A stretch of DNA of 64,000 nucleotides from assembly GCA_963521185.1 (NCBI GenBank), contig CAUQTV010000002.1, forward strand, positions 310,001 through 374,000, in the 5' to 3' direction. The notes beneath the pieces are model-generated. The model had not been told where the DNA came from and made no database searches. It worked only from the letters and a program-made list of their open reading frames with translations. The position numbers were made by a program, and so were the translations under genes. Positions 8,659-18,086 of the stretch are shown piece after piece. The number at the start of each line of letters is the position of its first letter. The first letter of the stretch is position 1. The DNA is from Enterobacter_D sp963521185. Lineage in GTDB: Bacteria > Pseudomonadota > Gammaproteobacteria > Enterobacterales > Enterobacteriaceae.

Positions 8659-11600
8659 ATGAAAAGAATGTTAATCAACGCAACTCAGCAGGAAGAGTTG
8701 CGTGTCGCCCTCGTTGATGGGCAGCGTCTGTACGACCTGGATATTGAAAGTCCTGGACATGAACAGAAAAAAGCGAACATCTACAAAGGCAAAATTACCC
8801 GTATTGAACCAAGCCTGGAAGCCGCATTCGTAGATTACGGTGCTGAACGCCATGGCTTCTTACCGCTTAAAGAGATTGCCCGCGAATACTTCCCTTCTAA
8901 CTATAACGCCCATGGTCGTCCAAACATCAAAGATGTGCTGCGCGAAGGCCAGGAAGTCATTGTTCAGATCGACAAAGAAGAGCGTGGAAACAAAGGTGCG
9001 GCATTAACCACCTTTATCAGTCTCGCCGGGAGCTACCTGGTCCTGATGCCGAACAACCCGCGTGCGGGTGGCATCTCTCGCCGTATCGAAGGCGATGACC
9101 GTACCGAACTCAAAGAAGCGCTGGCCAGTCTCGAACTGCCAGACGGCATGGGCCTGATTGTTCGCACCGCCGGTGTGGGTAAATCAGCCGAAGCGCTACA
9201 GTGGGATTTAAGCTTCCGCTTAAAACACTGGGAAGCGATTCAGAAAGCCGCTGAAAGCCGCGCTGCCCCGTTCCTGATCCACCAGGAGAGCAACGTCATC
9301 GTGCGTGCTTTCCGCGACTATCTGCGTCAGGACATCGGTGAAATCCTTATCGATAACCCGAAGGTGCTTGAGCTGGCGCGCCAGCATATCTCTGCGCTGG
9401 GCCGTCCGGATTTCAGCAGCAAAATCAAACTGTACACCGGTGAAATTCCGTTGTTCAGCCACTACCAGATTGAGTCGCAGATCGAATCCGCCTTCCAGCG
9501 TGAAGTGCGTCTGCCGTCCGGTGGTTCCATCGTCATTGACTCCACCGAAGCGCTGACCGCTATCGACATCAACTCCGCGCGTGCAACGCGTGGTGGCGAC
9601 ATCGAAGAGACCGCGTTTAACACCAACCTTGAAGCGGCCGATGAAATTGCGCGTCAGCTGCGTCTGCGCGACCTCGGCGGTCTGATCGTTATCGACTATA
9701 TCGATATGACCCCGGTTCGCCATCAGCGCGCGGTTGAAAACCGTCTGCGTGAAGCCGTTCGTCAGGACCGCGCACGTATTCAGATCAGCCACATTTCGCG
9801 CTTTGGTCTGCTGGAGATGTCCCGTCAGCGCCTCAGCCCGTCGCTGGGTGAGTCCAGTCACCACGTCTGCCCGCGCTGTAGCGGTACCGGCACCGTGCGT
9901 GATAACGAATCCCTGTCGCTCTCCATTCTGCGCCTGATTGAAGAAGAAGCGCTGAAAGAGAACACCCAGGAAGTCCATGCCATTGTCCCGGTGCCTATCG
10001 CCTCTTACCTGCTGAACGAAAAACGTGCGGCGGTCAGTGCGATTGAAACCCGTCAGGGCGGCGTACGCTGCGTGATTGTGCCTAACGACCAGATGGAAAC
10101 GCCGCACTACCACGTTCTGCGCGTGCGTAAAGGCGAAGAGACCTCCACGCTGAGCTACAAGCTGCCGAAGCTGCATGAAGAAGCGATGGCGATGCCGTCA
10201 GAAGAGGAATACGCCGAGCGTAAACAGCCGGAACAACCTGCTCTGGCCACCTTCGTGATGCCGGACATCCCCCCTGCTCCGCCAGCACAAGCTCCGGTTG
10301 CTGACGCACCGGCTGCCAAACAACCTGCCACACCGCAGGCGACGGCACCGGCCACTCCGGGTCTGTTTAGCCGCATTGTCAGCGCACTGAAAAACATGTT
10401 CGCGGGCGAAGAGGAAAGCAAACCTGCTGACGTTCAGCCGGAAGTGAAAGAAGAGAAGCAGGAACGTTCTCAGGAGCGTCGCAAGCCGCGCCAGAACAAC
10501 CGTCGCGATCGCAACGATCGTCGTGGCGACCGTAACGAGCGTGGCGACCGCAACGAACGTAACGATCGCGGTGAGCGTGATAACCGCGAAAACCGTGGCG
10601 AAGCGTCGGACGCGCGCGAAGGCCGTGAAAACCGCGACAACCGTGAAAATCGTGAAGGCCGTGACGATAATCGTCGCAACCGTCGTGAGAAACAGCCGCA
10701 AACCGGTGAAGTGCGTGAAAACCGCCAGCCTGTCGCCGCGGTTGAAGACGCCGATAAAGCGAAATCCCGTGAAGAGCAGCAGCAGTCCCGCCGTGAGCGT
10801 AACCGTCGTCGTAACGACGAGAAGCGCCAGGCACAGCAGGACGTTAAAGCACTCAATCGCGAAGATCAGCCGCAGTCGCAGCCAGAGCAGGAGAGCGATC
10901 AGGAAGAACGCGTTCAGGTCATGCCGCGCCGTAAACAGCGCCAGCTGAACCAGAAAATCCGCTTCGAGTCTGAATCTGATATCGCCGCCCGTGAAGCGCG
11001 TGAAGCAATTGCCGCCGAGGACGCTCCCGCCCCGGTAGCCAGTACGGAAGTGGCGAAAGTGGATCTGCCAGCGGTGGTCGAACCGGTAACCGGGCAGGAC
11101 GAGAGCGCTGAATCGCGTGATAACTCGGGCATGCCGCGTCGTTCACGTCGTTCACCGCGCCACCTGCGCGTTAGCGGCCAGCGCCGTCGTCGTTACCGTG
11201 ACGAGCGTTACCCGACGCAGTCACCGATGCCACTGACCGTTGCCTGTGCCTCGCCAGAAATGGCTTCCGGTAAAGTGTGGATTCGCTACCCGGTTGCTCA
11301 GCAAAACGTTGAGCAGTTCCAGGAAGAGCCGATCGTTGACACCGCACCGGTAGACTTTGCAGCAGAAGATACCGCAGCACCGTTTGTGACGGAAGAAGTG
11401 GCGCAGGTTATCCCGCAGGTTGAGATTGAGGTTGAGGCCGTGGCCGACCCGGTTGAAGAAATTACCGTGACGGAAACTGCCCAGGCTGACGCCGTTGAAA
11501 CCGCAGCGACTGCCTCTGCATCCGACGCACAGGTTGAGGTGGTTGAACCGCAAGCGCCGGTTCAGGAGCCTCAGCACGTGGCCGTTGAAACGACGCATCC

Positions 11601-12045
11601 GGAAGTGATTGAGACGCCGGTTGACGAACAGCCGCAGCTGATCGCCGACGCCGATGAAGCGACCGCGCAGGACATCGCGCAGGAAGCGGAACCGGCGGTG
11701 GAAGACGCAGCCGACGCCCCGGTTGAAGAGCCGGTGAAAGCACAGACGGTTGTAGAGCCTGCACCTGTCGCACCTGAGCCTGTAGCGGCTGTCGTCAGCC
11801 CGGCACCGGTGGTCAGCGCAGAAGCAGAGCCGGCGGTGAAACCGTCTGCCATTGCCAAACCGACGTCTAACCTGGCGACGGCACCGATGACCCGTGCACC
11901 GGCACCGGACTACGTCCCGGAAGCGCCGCGTCATAGCGACTGGGTACGCCCGGCGTTTGACTTCGACGGTAAAGGCGCGGCGGGTGGTCACAGTGCCTCC
12001 CATCAGGCCACTGCTCCGGCAACACGTCCGCAGCAGATCGACTGA
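8659..12045 (+). CDS. rne: Ribonuclease E, degradosome scaffold
   Basis: Essential endoribonuclease for mRNA decay and rRNA/tRNA processing, attached to the inner membrane. In the 1128-residue protein the catalytic half (1 to about 530) has an S1 domain, a 5' sensor, a DNase I-like domain with Asp303 and Asp346 in place, and the zinc link CPRC (404-407). The disordered half has the amphipathic membrane anchor GLFSRIVSALKNMF near 567, a first arginine-rich segment (about 600-700), a second one with RRSRRSPRHLRVSGQRRRR (RhlB/enolase region) and the C-terminal PNPase-binding tail HSDW. The first arginine-rich segment is an R/D/N/E repeat that looks longer than in E. coli. Expression is probably autoregulated through the leader. 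Confidence 0.98.
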   Translation: MKRMLINATQQEELRVALVDGQRLYDLDIESPGHEQKKANIYKGKITRIEPSLEAAFVDYGAERHGFLPLKEIAREYFPSNYNAHGRPNIKDVLREGQEVIVQIDKEERGNKGAALTTFISLAGSYLVLMPNNPRAGGISRRIEGDDRTELKEALASLELPDGMGLIVRTAGVGKSAEALQWDLSFRLKHWEAIQKAAESRAAPFLIHQESNVIVRAFRDYLRQDIGEILIDNPKVLELARQHISALGRPDFSSKIKLYTGEIPLFSHYQIESQIESAFQREVRLPSGGSIVIDSTEALTAIDINSARATRGGDIEETAFNTNLEAADEIARQLRLRDLGGLIVIDYIDMTPVRHQRAVENRLREAVRQDRARIQISHISRFGLLEMSRQRLSPSLGESSHHVCPRCSGTGTVRDNESLSLSILRLIEEEALKENTQEVHAIVPVPIASYLLNEKRAAVSAIETRQGGVRCVIVPNDQMETPHYHVLRVRKGEETSTLSYKLPKLHEEAMAMPSEEEYAERKQPEQPALATFVMPDIPPAPPAQAPVADAPAAKQPATPQATAPATPGLFSRIVSALKNMFAGEEESKPADVQPEVKEEKQERSQERRKPRQNNRRDRNDRRGDRNERGDRNERNDRGERDNRENRGEASDAREGRENRDNRENREGRDDNRRNRREKQPQTGEVRENRQPVAAVEDADKAKSREEQQQSRRERNRRRNDEKRQAQQDVKALNREDQPQSQPEQESDQEERVQVMPRRKQRQLNQKIRFESESDIAAREAREAIAAEDAPAPVASTEVAKVDLPAVVEPVTGQDESAESRDNSGMPRRSRRSPRHLRVSGQRRRRYRDERYPTQSPMPLTVACASPEMASGKVWIRYPVAQQNVEQFQEEPIVDTAPVDFAAEDTAAPFVTEEVAQVIPQVEIEVEAVADPVEEITVTETAQADAVETAATASASDAQVEVVEPQAPVQEPQHVAVETTHPEVIETPVDEQPQLIADADEATAQDIAQEAEPAVEDAADAPVEEPVKAQTVVEPAPVAPEPVAAVVSPAPVVSAEAEPAVKPSAIAKPTSNLATAPMTRAPAPDYVPEAPRHSDWVRPAFDFDGKGAAGGHSASHQATAPATRPQQID

Positions 12046-12061
12046 TCCCGCACCTCGCGTT

Positions 12062-12091
12062 AAAAAGCCGACCTCAGGGTCGGCTTTTTTT
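12062..12091. terminator. Bidirectional terminator between rne and the LysR gene
   Basis: Seven-bp stem GCCGACC / GGTCGGC with a TCAG loop, flanked by A-run and T-run, so it can end both rne and the convergent LysR gene; the T-run overlaps the stop codon of the latter. Confidence 0.9.
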
Positions 12092-13025
12092 ATGCCTGCT
12101 CCCCCGGCTGGCGCATGCCCATTATCCCCGGCATGACGTCACGCATCAGCTGTAAAAATGCCCGTAGCCGGGCCGGATAGTAGCGCGCCCACGGGTAAAC
12201 CAGATGCACCGGCAACGGCGCGGGCTGCCAGTCAGGCAACAATGGCACCAGCCGGCCCTCGCGGATATCCTCTTCCACCGTCCAGCTCGATACAACCGCC
12301 GCACCCAGCCCCGCCAGCGCCGTGTTTCGCGCCACATACAGGCTGTCGGTATACAAACGCGGGGAGATGGCAACGCGCTCGTGTCCGCCATGCTGTGACG
12401 TCAGCCCCACCTCATGCTGGTAAAAGGTGCTGATGGCAATCCACGGCAGGGCGCTGAGATCGCCCGGTGTGGAAACGGCACCGTGGTGCGCCAGCAGCGA
12501 CGGCGCGGCCACCACGCTGCGCGGCACTTCCGCTAACAGCACAGACACCGTGGCCGGATCGACTTCCGCCCCCACGCGGATCGCGCAATCAATATTCTCG
12601 CTGAGAAAATCGACGGTTTTGTCATTAAGCAACCATTCCACGGAGAGATGCGGGTGCTGGCCCAGGAAATGCGTCAGCGGCGTCAGCAGCTGCTCCTGGC
12701 CGAAGGCATGCGGCGCGCGTACGCGCAGCATACCGACCGGCTCGTCCCCGGCCTGGCTAAGCTCATCTTCCAGCGTCGCCCAGGCGTCTATCACCCGCCT
12801 GGCGTGCTGATAGCAGCGCTCGCCGTCGTCGGTGAGCTTCATCGCATGCGTGGTGCGCAGCAGCAGCTTCGCCCCCAGCAGGGCTTCCAGCGACTGCAAA
12901 CGGCGGCTGACGGTCGCCTGGGTGGTGTCTAACTGGCGCGCCGCCGCCGACAGCGAGCCGCTCTCCACAATGCGCACAAAGGTACGCATTAAATCCACTC
13001 TGTCTATACGCTCACTTCGCTTCAT
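12090..13025 (-). CDS. LysR-family transcriptional regulator
   Basis: A 311-residue regulator with an N-terminal winged helix (VDLMRTFVRIVESGSLSAAARQL then ATVSRRLQSLE, about residues 10-50) and a C-terminal periplasmic-binding-like effector domain. I start at MKRSERIDRV; longer in-frame starts would put the palindromic operator motif at 13039-13053 inside the gene. It diverges from an MFS transporter gene, which it most likely controls in response to a transported compound that cannot be deduced here. E. coli K-12 has no such pair between rne and flgL. Confidence 0.9.
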   Translation of the reverse strand: MKRSERIDRVDLMRTFVRIVESGSLSAAARQLDTTQATVSRRLQSLEALLGAKLLLRTTHAMKLTDDGERCYQHARRVIDAWATLEDELSQAGDEPVGMLRVRAPHAFGQEQLLTPLTHFLGQHPHLSVEWLLNDKTVDFLSENIDCAIRVGAEVDPATVSVLLAEVPRSVVAAPSLLAHHGAVSTPGDLSALPWIAISTFYQHEVGLTSQHGGHERVAISPRLYTDSLYVARNTALAGLGAAVVSSWTVEEDIREGRLVPLLPDWQPAPLPVHLVYPWARYYPARLRAFLQLMRDVMPGIMGMRQPGEQA

Positions 13026-13038
13026 ATTTCTTTTTTCC

Positions 13039-13053
13039 ATACGCCAGACGTAT
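13039..13053. promoter_or_regulatory. Candidate LysR-type operator
   Basis: Perfect inverted repeat ATACG-CCAGA-CGTAT, which contains ATAC-N7-GTAT (T-N11-A), the classical recognition pattern of LysR-type regulators. It lies in the 108-bp divergent region, 14 bp from the regulator start and about 80 bp from the transporter start. Confidence 0.6.
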
Positions 13054-13133
13054 AACCGTTTTACCACCACGCTGGCTACCACGCCATGCCTGATTAGGGA
13101 AAAATGCCCTCACACCTTATTGAGGAACTGAAC

Positions 13134-14348
13134 ATGAACGGTCAAACATCCCTTTTCGACGTGCCACGCTGGCTGGTCTTCATTCTGGCGCTGGGTGCCG
13201 GTTTTAGCGTCGCGGCAATCTATTACGCACAGCCTTTGCTACCCCTGATGGGCAGCGATCTCCATTTGACCATCAACGGGATGGGCCTGGTGCCCACGCT
13301 GACGCAGGCCGGGTATGCGCTGGGTATTCTTTTTCTGCTGCCCCTCGGTGACCGCTACGATCGCCGCACGCTGATTCTGGTCAAAAGCGCCGCGCTGGCT
13401 CTGCTGTTACTGGCCTGTAGCCTGACGACGACGCTGAACACGCTGCTGGTCGTCAGTCTGCTGCTGGGGATGACGGCGACCATGGCGCAGGACATTGTGC
13501 CCGCCGCCGCGATCCTTGCGCCGGCAGGCAAACAGGGCAAAACCGTCGGCACGGTCATGACCGGACTGCTGCTGGGGATCCTGCTGTCGCGGACTGTGAG
13601 CGGTTTTGTCGGCGCGGCGTTTGGCTGGCGGGTGATGTATCAGCTTGCCGCTGCCAGCATTGCGTTTATCGGCGCGGTGATGTGGGTGGTGCTGCCGCGC
13701 TTCGCAATTAACTCCACGCTGGGTTATCCGGCGCTGATGAAATCGATGGCACAGCTGTGGCTGCGCTACCCTGCCCTGCGCCGTGCTGCGCTGGCCCAGG
13801 GGTTTCTGTCGGTGGCCTTTAGCGCCTTCTGGTCCACGCTCGCGGTGATGCTGCTTGCGCATTATCAGCTGGGCAGTGCCGTTGCGGGGACGTTTGGCAT
13901 TGCCGGTGCGGCCGGGGCGTTAGCCGCACCGCTGGCCGGGGGACTGGCGGATAAAGTCGGTGCCGCCCGCGTCACCCAGTTAGGGGCACTGCTGGTGACC
14001 GCTGCGTTTGCACTGATGTTTACGCTGCCGCTGCTCTCCACGCAGGCACAGCTGGTGGTGATTGCCCTGTCAGCGATTGGCTTCGACCTCGGCCTGCAAT
14101 CAAGCCTGGTGGCACACCAGAATCTGGTGTACAGCCTGGAGCCGCAGGCGCGCGGCAGACTGAACGCCCTGCTGTTCACGGTGGTGTTTATCGGCATGGC
14201 CGCCGGTTCAGCGCTCGGCAGTAAACTGTACGCGTTAGCAGGCTGGCAGGGCGTGGTGATGCTGGCCACCGTCAGCGGCGGCATTGCGCTGGCGATCCGT
14301 CTGGCCGACGCCTTCCGCCGCCCGCAGACGCAACCGCTTTGCAAATAA
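13134..14348 (+). CDS. MFS transporter, drug:H+ antiporter type
   Basis: A 404-residue inner-membrane protein with about 12 hydrophobic segments. The loop between segments 2 and 3 carries GDRYDRRTLI, the DHA1-type motif A, and a second half-motif GGLADKVGAARV follows near residue 275. The start at MNGQTSLF is chosen for its TGAGGAAC ribosome site 8 bp upstream. It resembles sugar or drug efflux members of the AraJ/NepI/YdhP kind, but the substrate cannot be assigned. It is divergent from the LysR regulator and ends in a strong terminator shared with flgL. Confidence 0.87.
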   Translation: MNGQTSLFDVPRWLVFILALGAGFSVAAIYYAQPLLPLMGSDLHLTINGMGLVPTLTQAGYALGILFLLPLGDRYDRRTLILVKSAALALLLLACSLTTTLNTLLVVSLLLGMTATMAQDIVPAAAILAPAGKQGKTVGTVMTGLLLGILLSRTVSGFVGAAFGWRVMYQLAAASIAFIGAVMWVVLPRFAINSTLGYPALMKSMAQLWLRYPALRRAALAQGFLSVAFSAFWSTLAVMLLAHYQLGSAVAGTFGIAGAAGALAAPLAGGLADKVGAARVTQLGALLVTAAFALMFTLPLLSTQAQLVVIALSAIGFDLGLQSSLVAHQNLVYSLEPQARGRLNALLFTVVFIGMAAGSALGSKLYALAGWQGVVMLATVSGGIALAIRLADAFRRPQTQPLCK

Positions 14349-14360
14349 CGCGTCACATAA

Positions 14361-14399
14361 AAAAGCCCGCGTCATCATCTGAGATGACGCGGGCTTTTT
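14361..14399. terminator. Terminator between the MFS gene and flgL
   Basis: Long stem AAAAGCCCGCGTCATC / GATGACGCGGGCTTTT with a 6-base loop and A/T runs on both sides; it serves the convergent MFS gene and the flgKL transcript. Confidence 0.95.
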
Positions 14400-14421
14400 G
14401 TTGCGGCCAGAAAGGCGCGAA

Positions 14422-15375
14422 TTACGAATTGATCTGGAACAGCGACATGCCCTGCATATCCGAGAAGGCTTTATAAGAAGCCTGAAGCGCGGTCTGCTGC
14501 ATGGTGTAAGACGAAATCGCCGCAGACCAGTCAACGTCAACCAGATCGCTCATCTGCTGCGCCTGGCTCAGGGTCCGGTCGCTACCCAGTGAATCCAGGT
14601 TATCCAGTTCGTTAAGCTGCGTCCCTAATTCAGCGCGCACGCTTAACACATTGTTGAGCGAGTTGGATAAGCCACGGCTGGTTTTATCCACCGCCGCCTG
14701 TGCGGTTTCCTTCGCCGTCTCATCGCCGGATACCGGCGTGTTCAGCGCGGCAATGGCGGTATCGAGCATTTTGAACAGGCTGGTTTCCGACGGGGTACCA
14801 TCCGGCTCTTTTTGCGCGTTACTGGTCAACGTGTCAAATACCGCGTTGCCGGTATGCGCAATCACCATGGTGCGCGCGGCATCCACCTGTTGCGTAATGG
14901 CATCTGTTCCACCGCTGTAAGCGCCGGTGGTCTGATCGAAAGGTGCCGTCGCCGTCTTGTAGCCGCCAAAAATGTAACGACCGTTACCGTCGGTGCTGTT
15001 AGCCAGGTTCATCAGCTGATCGCGAATACCCTGCAAATCAGTTGCCAGCGAAGCACGGTCATCATCACTCAATGAGTCATTGCTGGCGTTAACGATTTTA
15101 CTCTGCGCGGACTGGACCGCCGTGGTCACCTGGCCCAGCACGTTCTCTTCGAGCGAGACTTTCTGCGTGGCGAAGGTACGCGCCAGCGAGTACTGATTAT
15201 TTTGTGCCTGCGCCTGGGAAAGCACCACCGCCTGCGAGGCGGCAATCGGATCGTCAGAAGGACGATTCACGCGCTGACCGGTAGACATTTGTTCGCCGTA
15301 CGCCAACCACTTGCTCTGTGAGTTGGTGATACCACGCATGTTCTGCTCATACATCATCTGGGTGCTAATACGCAT
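14422..15375 (-). CDS. flgL: Flagellar hook-filament junction protein FlgL (HAP3)
   Basis: Second of the two junction proteins that join hook to filament; secreted by the flagellar type III system. The 317-residue protein has flagellin-like terminal coiled-coil regions (MRISTQMMYEQNMRGI at the start, hydrophobic heptads such as YTMQQTALQASYKAF at the end) and a variable centre. It lies 14 bp after flgK, under the same class 2 operon and class 3 flgK promoter. Length equals that of E. coli FlgL. Confidence 0.97.
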   Translation of the reverse strand: MRISTQMMYEQNMRGITNSQSKWLAYGEQMSTGQRVNRPSDDPIAASQAVVLSQAQAQNNQYSLARTFATQKVSLEENVLGQVTTAVQSAQSKIVNASNDSLSDDDRASLATDLQGIRDQLMNLANSTDGNGRYIFGGYKTATAPFDQTTGAYSGGTDAITQQVDAARTMVIAHTGNAVFDTLTSNAQKEPDGTPSETSLFKMLDTAIAALNTPVSGDETAKETAQAAVDKTSRGLSNSLNNVLSVRAELGTQLNELDNLDSLGSDRTLSQAQQMSDLVDVDWSAAISSYTMQQTALQASYKAFSDMQGMSLFQINS

Positions 15376-15389
15376 TATTCACCTCTTAC

Positions 15390-17039
15390 TTAGCGTATGT
15401 TCAGCAACGCATCAAACAGCGTACTTGCCGTCTGTAAGACCTGTGCGTTGGCGAGATAATATTGCTGATAGCGTTGCAGATTACCGTACTCTTCATCAAG
15501 GTTGACGCCAGAGATGGACTGCTGCTGATTGCTCAATTGGGTGACCACGTTGGTCTGCGTCGTGCTGCTGGTTTTCAGCGTTGACGTGGTGCTACCCACG
15601 GTACTGACCAGTGACGCATACGCATCGTTAAAGCTTTTGTTGCCACCCACCAGCTTCGCGTTTTGCAGATCCAACAGCGCCTGGCCGTTGGTGTTATCGC
15701 TCTCGCCGCTGGTGGCGCTGGTGGCGAGGGCAATTTTCGACTCGTCGGTCACCGCCACGGTCATGTTCACAATGGCATTGCTGACCGGTTTCACCGTAAA
15801 GCTGTCGTTAACCGCCGCACTACCCGCCCCGCCGATAGTCACCTTCAGACCGTCGAAGTTCAGGGTGCCGTCGGCCGTATCGGGCGTCACGCTAAAAGAG
15901 GTGTTATCGGCCAGACGCGTCACCTGCCAGCCGCTGGCGGTGTAGGCGACTTTATAGTCGGTAGCCTGCACTTTTGAGCTGTCGGTCACGGCGGTGGTCA
16001 GCGTCGCGCTGCCGGTGTTTTTGCTGTTGCTCAGCGTGCTCGGGCTGCCGACGGTGAAGAAATCGGTACCGGCGTCGCCGTTGGCGTCATAGCCCTGGGC
16101 GTGCTGTTCGTTAAACGCATCGGCAAAGGACAACGCCAGCTGCCCCAGCGTGTTGCGGGTCTGATCCAGGTTACCGCTGCGGAAGGTTAACAGTCCGCCC
16201 AGTGAACCGCTGGTCAGCAATTTTTCCGGGATCTCGATGTTGCCCGCCGTCGCATCCACATAGGCGACCGTCGTGCGTGAAGGATCGGCGCTTGACGGCA
16301 CTGCCGCCAGTTGGCGAGCGGTACTGCCCTGCACCAGGGTGTAACCGTTAGCCATTGAGATGTTAAACGTGCCGCCATCTTGGACGCTCACTTCTACGCC
16401 AACGATCTTATTCAGCTCGCTGACCAACTGGTCACGCTGGTCGAGCAAATCGTTCGGCGATGCGCCCGCGCCTACGCCGGTCAGACGGGAAATCTGATCG
16501 TTAAGGTTGGCGATCTGTTTGGTGTAGTTGTTGATCTGATCCACGCTGGAAGTGATAGACAGGTTAACCTGCTTATCCTGATCGCGCAGATACTGGTCGG
16601 TGACCTTAAACTGGTTTACCAGGCCGTCAGCTTTACCGATCAGCGTCTGGCGTGCCGCCGGATCTTCGGCGTTGCTGACCAGCGTTTGCAGGCTGGTAAA
16701 GAAATCTTGCAGCGACGTAGAGAGCGAACTGGTGGTGCCGGAGAGCATGTCATCGATCTTGGACATCTGCTCGTAGCGCGTGGTCAGGCCGCTGCTTTGT
16801 GATTCTGCTGAGCGCAACTGGTTAGTGATGAAGGCATCGTATTCACGCTGAACGCCAGAAACATACACACCGTTACCCGTCCAGCCCCCCGCACCCAGTG
16901 TACTGTTTGCTGATGCAAGCACCGTCGTCTGACGGGTATAGCCCGAGACGTTATAGCTCGCAATGTTATTACTGGCAGTATTCAACGCGGCCTGAGCTGC
17001 GCTAAGCCCGCTCATGGCGCTGTTAATCAAACTGGACAT
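15390..17039 (-). CDS. flgK: Flagellar hook-filament junction protein FlgK (HAP1)
   Basis: First junction protein on the distal hook end; exported with the chaperone FlgN, which is encoded at 25570. The 549-residue protein has the axial-family N terminus (SSLINSAMSGLSAAQAALNTASNNIA) and the C-terminal coiled coil that FlgN binds, ending in LQTASTLFDALLNIR. A sigma-28 promoter with sequence TCAA-N15-GCCGATAA lies 43 bp upstream, so flgKL can be expressed late as well as with the basal-body operon. Confidence 0.97.
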   Translation of the reverse strand: MSSLINSAMSGLSAAQAALNTASNNIASYNVSGYTRQTTVLASANSTLGAGGWTGNGVYVSGVQREYDAFITNQLRSAESQSSGLTTRYEQMSKIDDMLSGTTSSLSTSLQDFFTSLQTLVSNAEDPAARQTLIGKADGLVNQFKVTDQYLRDQDKQVNLSITSSVDQINNYTKQIANLNDQISRLTGVGAGASPNDLLDQRDQLVSELNKIVGVEVSVQDGGTFNISMANGYTLVQGSTARQLAAVPSSADPSRTTVAYVDATAGNIEIPEKLLTSGSLGGLLTFRSGNLDQTRNTLGQLALSFADAFNEQHAQGYDANGDAGTDFFTVGSPSTLSNSKNTGSATLTTAVTDSSKVQATDYKVAYTASGWQVTRLADNTSFSVTPDTADGTLNFDGLKVTIGGAGSAAVNDSFTVKPVSNAIVNMTVAVTDESKIALATSATSGESDNTNGQALLDLQNAKLVGGNKSFNDAYASLVSTVGSTTSTLKTSSTTQTNVVTQLSNQQQSISGVNLDEEYGNLQRYQQYYLANAQVLQTASTLFDALLNIR

Positions 17040-17081
17040 GGAGGTTCCTTATAAACTTTGAGACATGAGTCCTGTTAGAGA

Positions 17082-17108
17082 TTATCGGCAACGCCCTTCT
17101 GAACTTGA
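17082..17108 (-). promoter_or_regulatory. Sigma-28 (FliA) promoter of flgK
   Basis: Reading the minus strand, TCAA, 15 bases, GCCGATAA: the -10 element is perfect against the FliA consensus TAAA-N15-GCCGATAA and the -35 differs in one base. It lies in the 75-bp gap between flgJ and flgK. Confidence 0.85.
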
Positions 17109-17114
17109 GAGTTT

Positions 17115-18086
17115 TCAGAACAGATTTTCAATATCGTTGCTGTACGCTTTGCTCACCTTCTCACCCATGGATTTCAGCTGTTGGATCATGCCGGTAAGTT
17201 TGCGGGCGTAGTTCGGATCGGTCGCGTAACCGGCGTTCTGCAAGGCCTGTGCCCCCTGCTCGGCGGTCGCGGCGTTGGTCACGGCAGCGTAGCGCGGGTT
17301 ACGGGATAACAGCCCCACATAATCGGAAAGCGCTTCCAGATAGGAGCTATAAACACGGAACTTCGCTTTCACCTTTTTCGCTTCGCCGTTCTCAAATTCA
17401 GTGGTGGTGATCTCGGTGACCGGCCCTTTCCAGCTGGAACTGGCTTTGACGCCGAAGATGTTAAAGCTTGGCTCGCCGTTCTCACGGCGGATTTGGCGCT
17501 GCCCCCAGCCTGATTCCAGCGCCGCCTGGGCGAGGATCAGGTGATGCGGCACACCGCTTTGCTCACTGGCCAGACGCGCTGGCAGTGAAAGCTGTGCGAG
17601 GAAGTCTTTGCTGTCGCCGGTCAATGGCTCGTCGTCCGCTTCCGGGGCTTTCGGCATCGCCTTGCGCACCATCTGCGTCAGCGCCTGATTTTGATAGGTG
17701 GTCACCGTTTCCAGCGGGAATTTCATCGGCACCTGCTGCTGTACCGCGTTCATATCCCCCTGCGCGGCAAGCTGGCTCGCCTGCTCGCCGCCCATCTGTT
17801 TGACCATCATGTCGGCCAGACCCAGACCTTTGCCCGCCGTCATCGCCTGCGCAATTTGCTGGTCATACATGCTGGTGTACATGCGGGTGGAATCACTGCT
17901 GAACAGGCCGTCTTTCGGCAGCGCTTCACGCATGCTTTTGAGCATCATCTGCACAAACATTCCCTCGACCTGGCGTGCCACGGGGCGGATATTGGCCCCG
18001 GGATCCTGCCCGGCTTTGGTCTTCAGTTCATTCAGCGATTGCGCATCCCATGCCGCGCTCGCCGTCAGTCGGCTGTCGGTCAACAT
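17115..18086 (-). CDS. flgJ: Flagellar rod assembly protein / muramidase FlgJ
   Basis: Rod cap and peptidoglycan hydrolase that opens the wall for the growing rod. In the 323-residue protein the first ~100 residues (RPVARQVEGMFVQMMLKSMREALPKDG) form the rod-cap domain, and the C-terminal ~160 residues are a glucosaminidase-type domain (LILAQAALESGWGQR, FNIFGVKASSSWKG). I start at MLTDSRLTAS; it overlaps the flgI stop by one base (TAATG), which points to translational coupling. A longer frame would add ten unlikely residues. Confidence 0.95.
   Translation of the reverse strand: MLTDSRLTASAAWDAQSLNELKTKAGQDPGANIRPVARQVEGMFVQMMLKSMREALPKDGLFSSDSTRMYTSMYDQQIAQAMTAGKGLGLADMMVKQMGGEQASQLAAQGDMNAVQQQVPMKFPLETVTTYQNQALTQMVRKAMPKAPEADDEPLTGDSKDFLAQLSLPARLASEQSGVPHHLILAQAALESGWGQRQIRRENGEPSFNIFGVKASSSWKGPVTEITTTEFENGEAKKVKAKFRVYSSYLEALSDYVGLLSRNPRYAAVTNAATAEQGAQALQNAGYATDPNYARKLTGMIQQLKSMGEKVSKAYSNDIENLF

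Noticed and set aside
9220..10176. Long minus-strand frames opposite rne (here, and around 10198-10701 and 11221-12003).
   Set aside because: These are shadows of the rne frame and of its arginine-rich and Pro/Ala/Glu-rich repeats; composition is highly biased and no family is recognisable.
10480..10720. Short regular DNA repeats resembling a CRISPR or tandem array.
   Set aside because: They are codon-phase repeats encoding the RNase E arginine-rich region; there are no uniform spacers and no cas genes.
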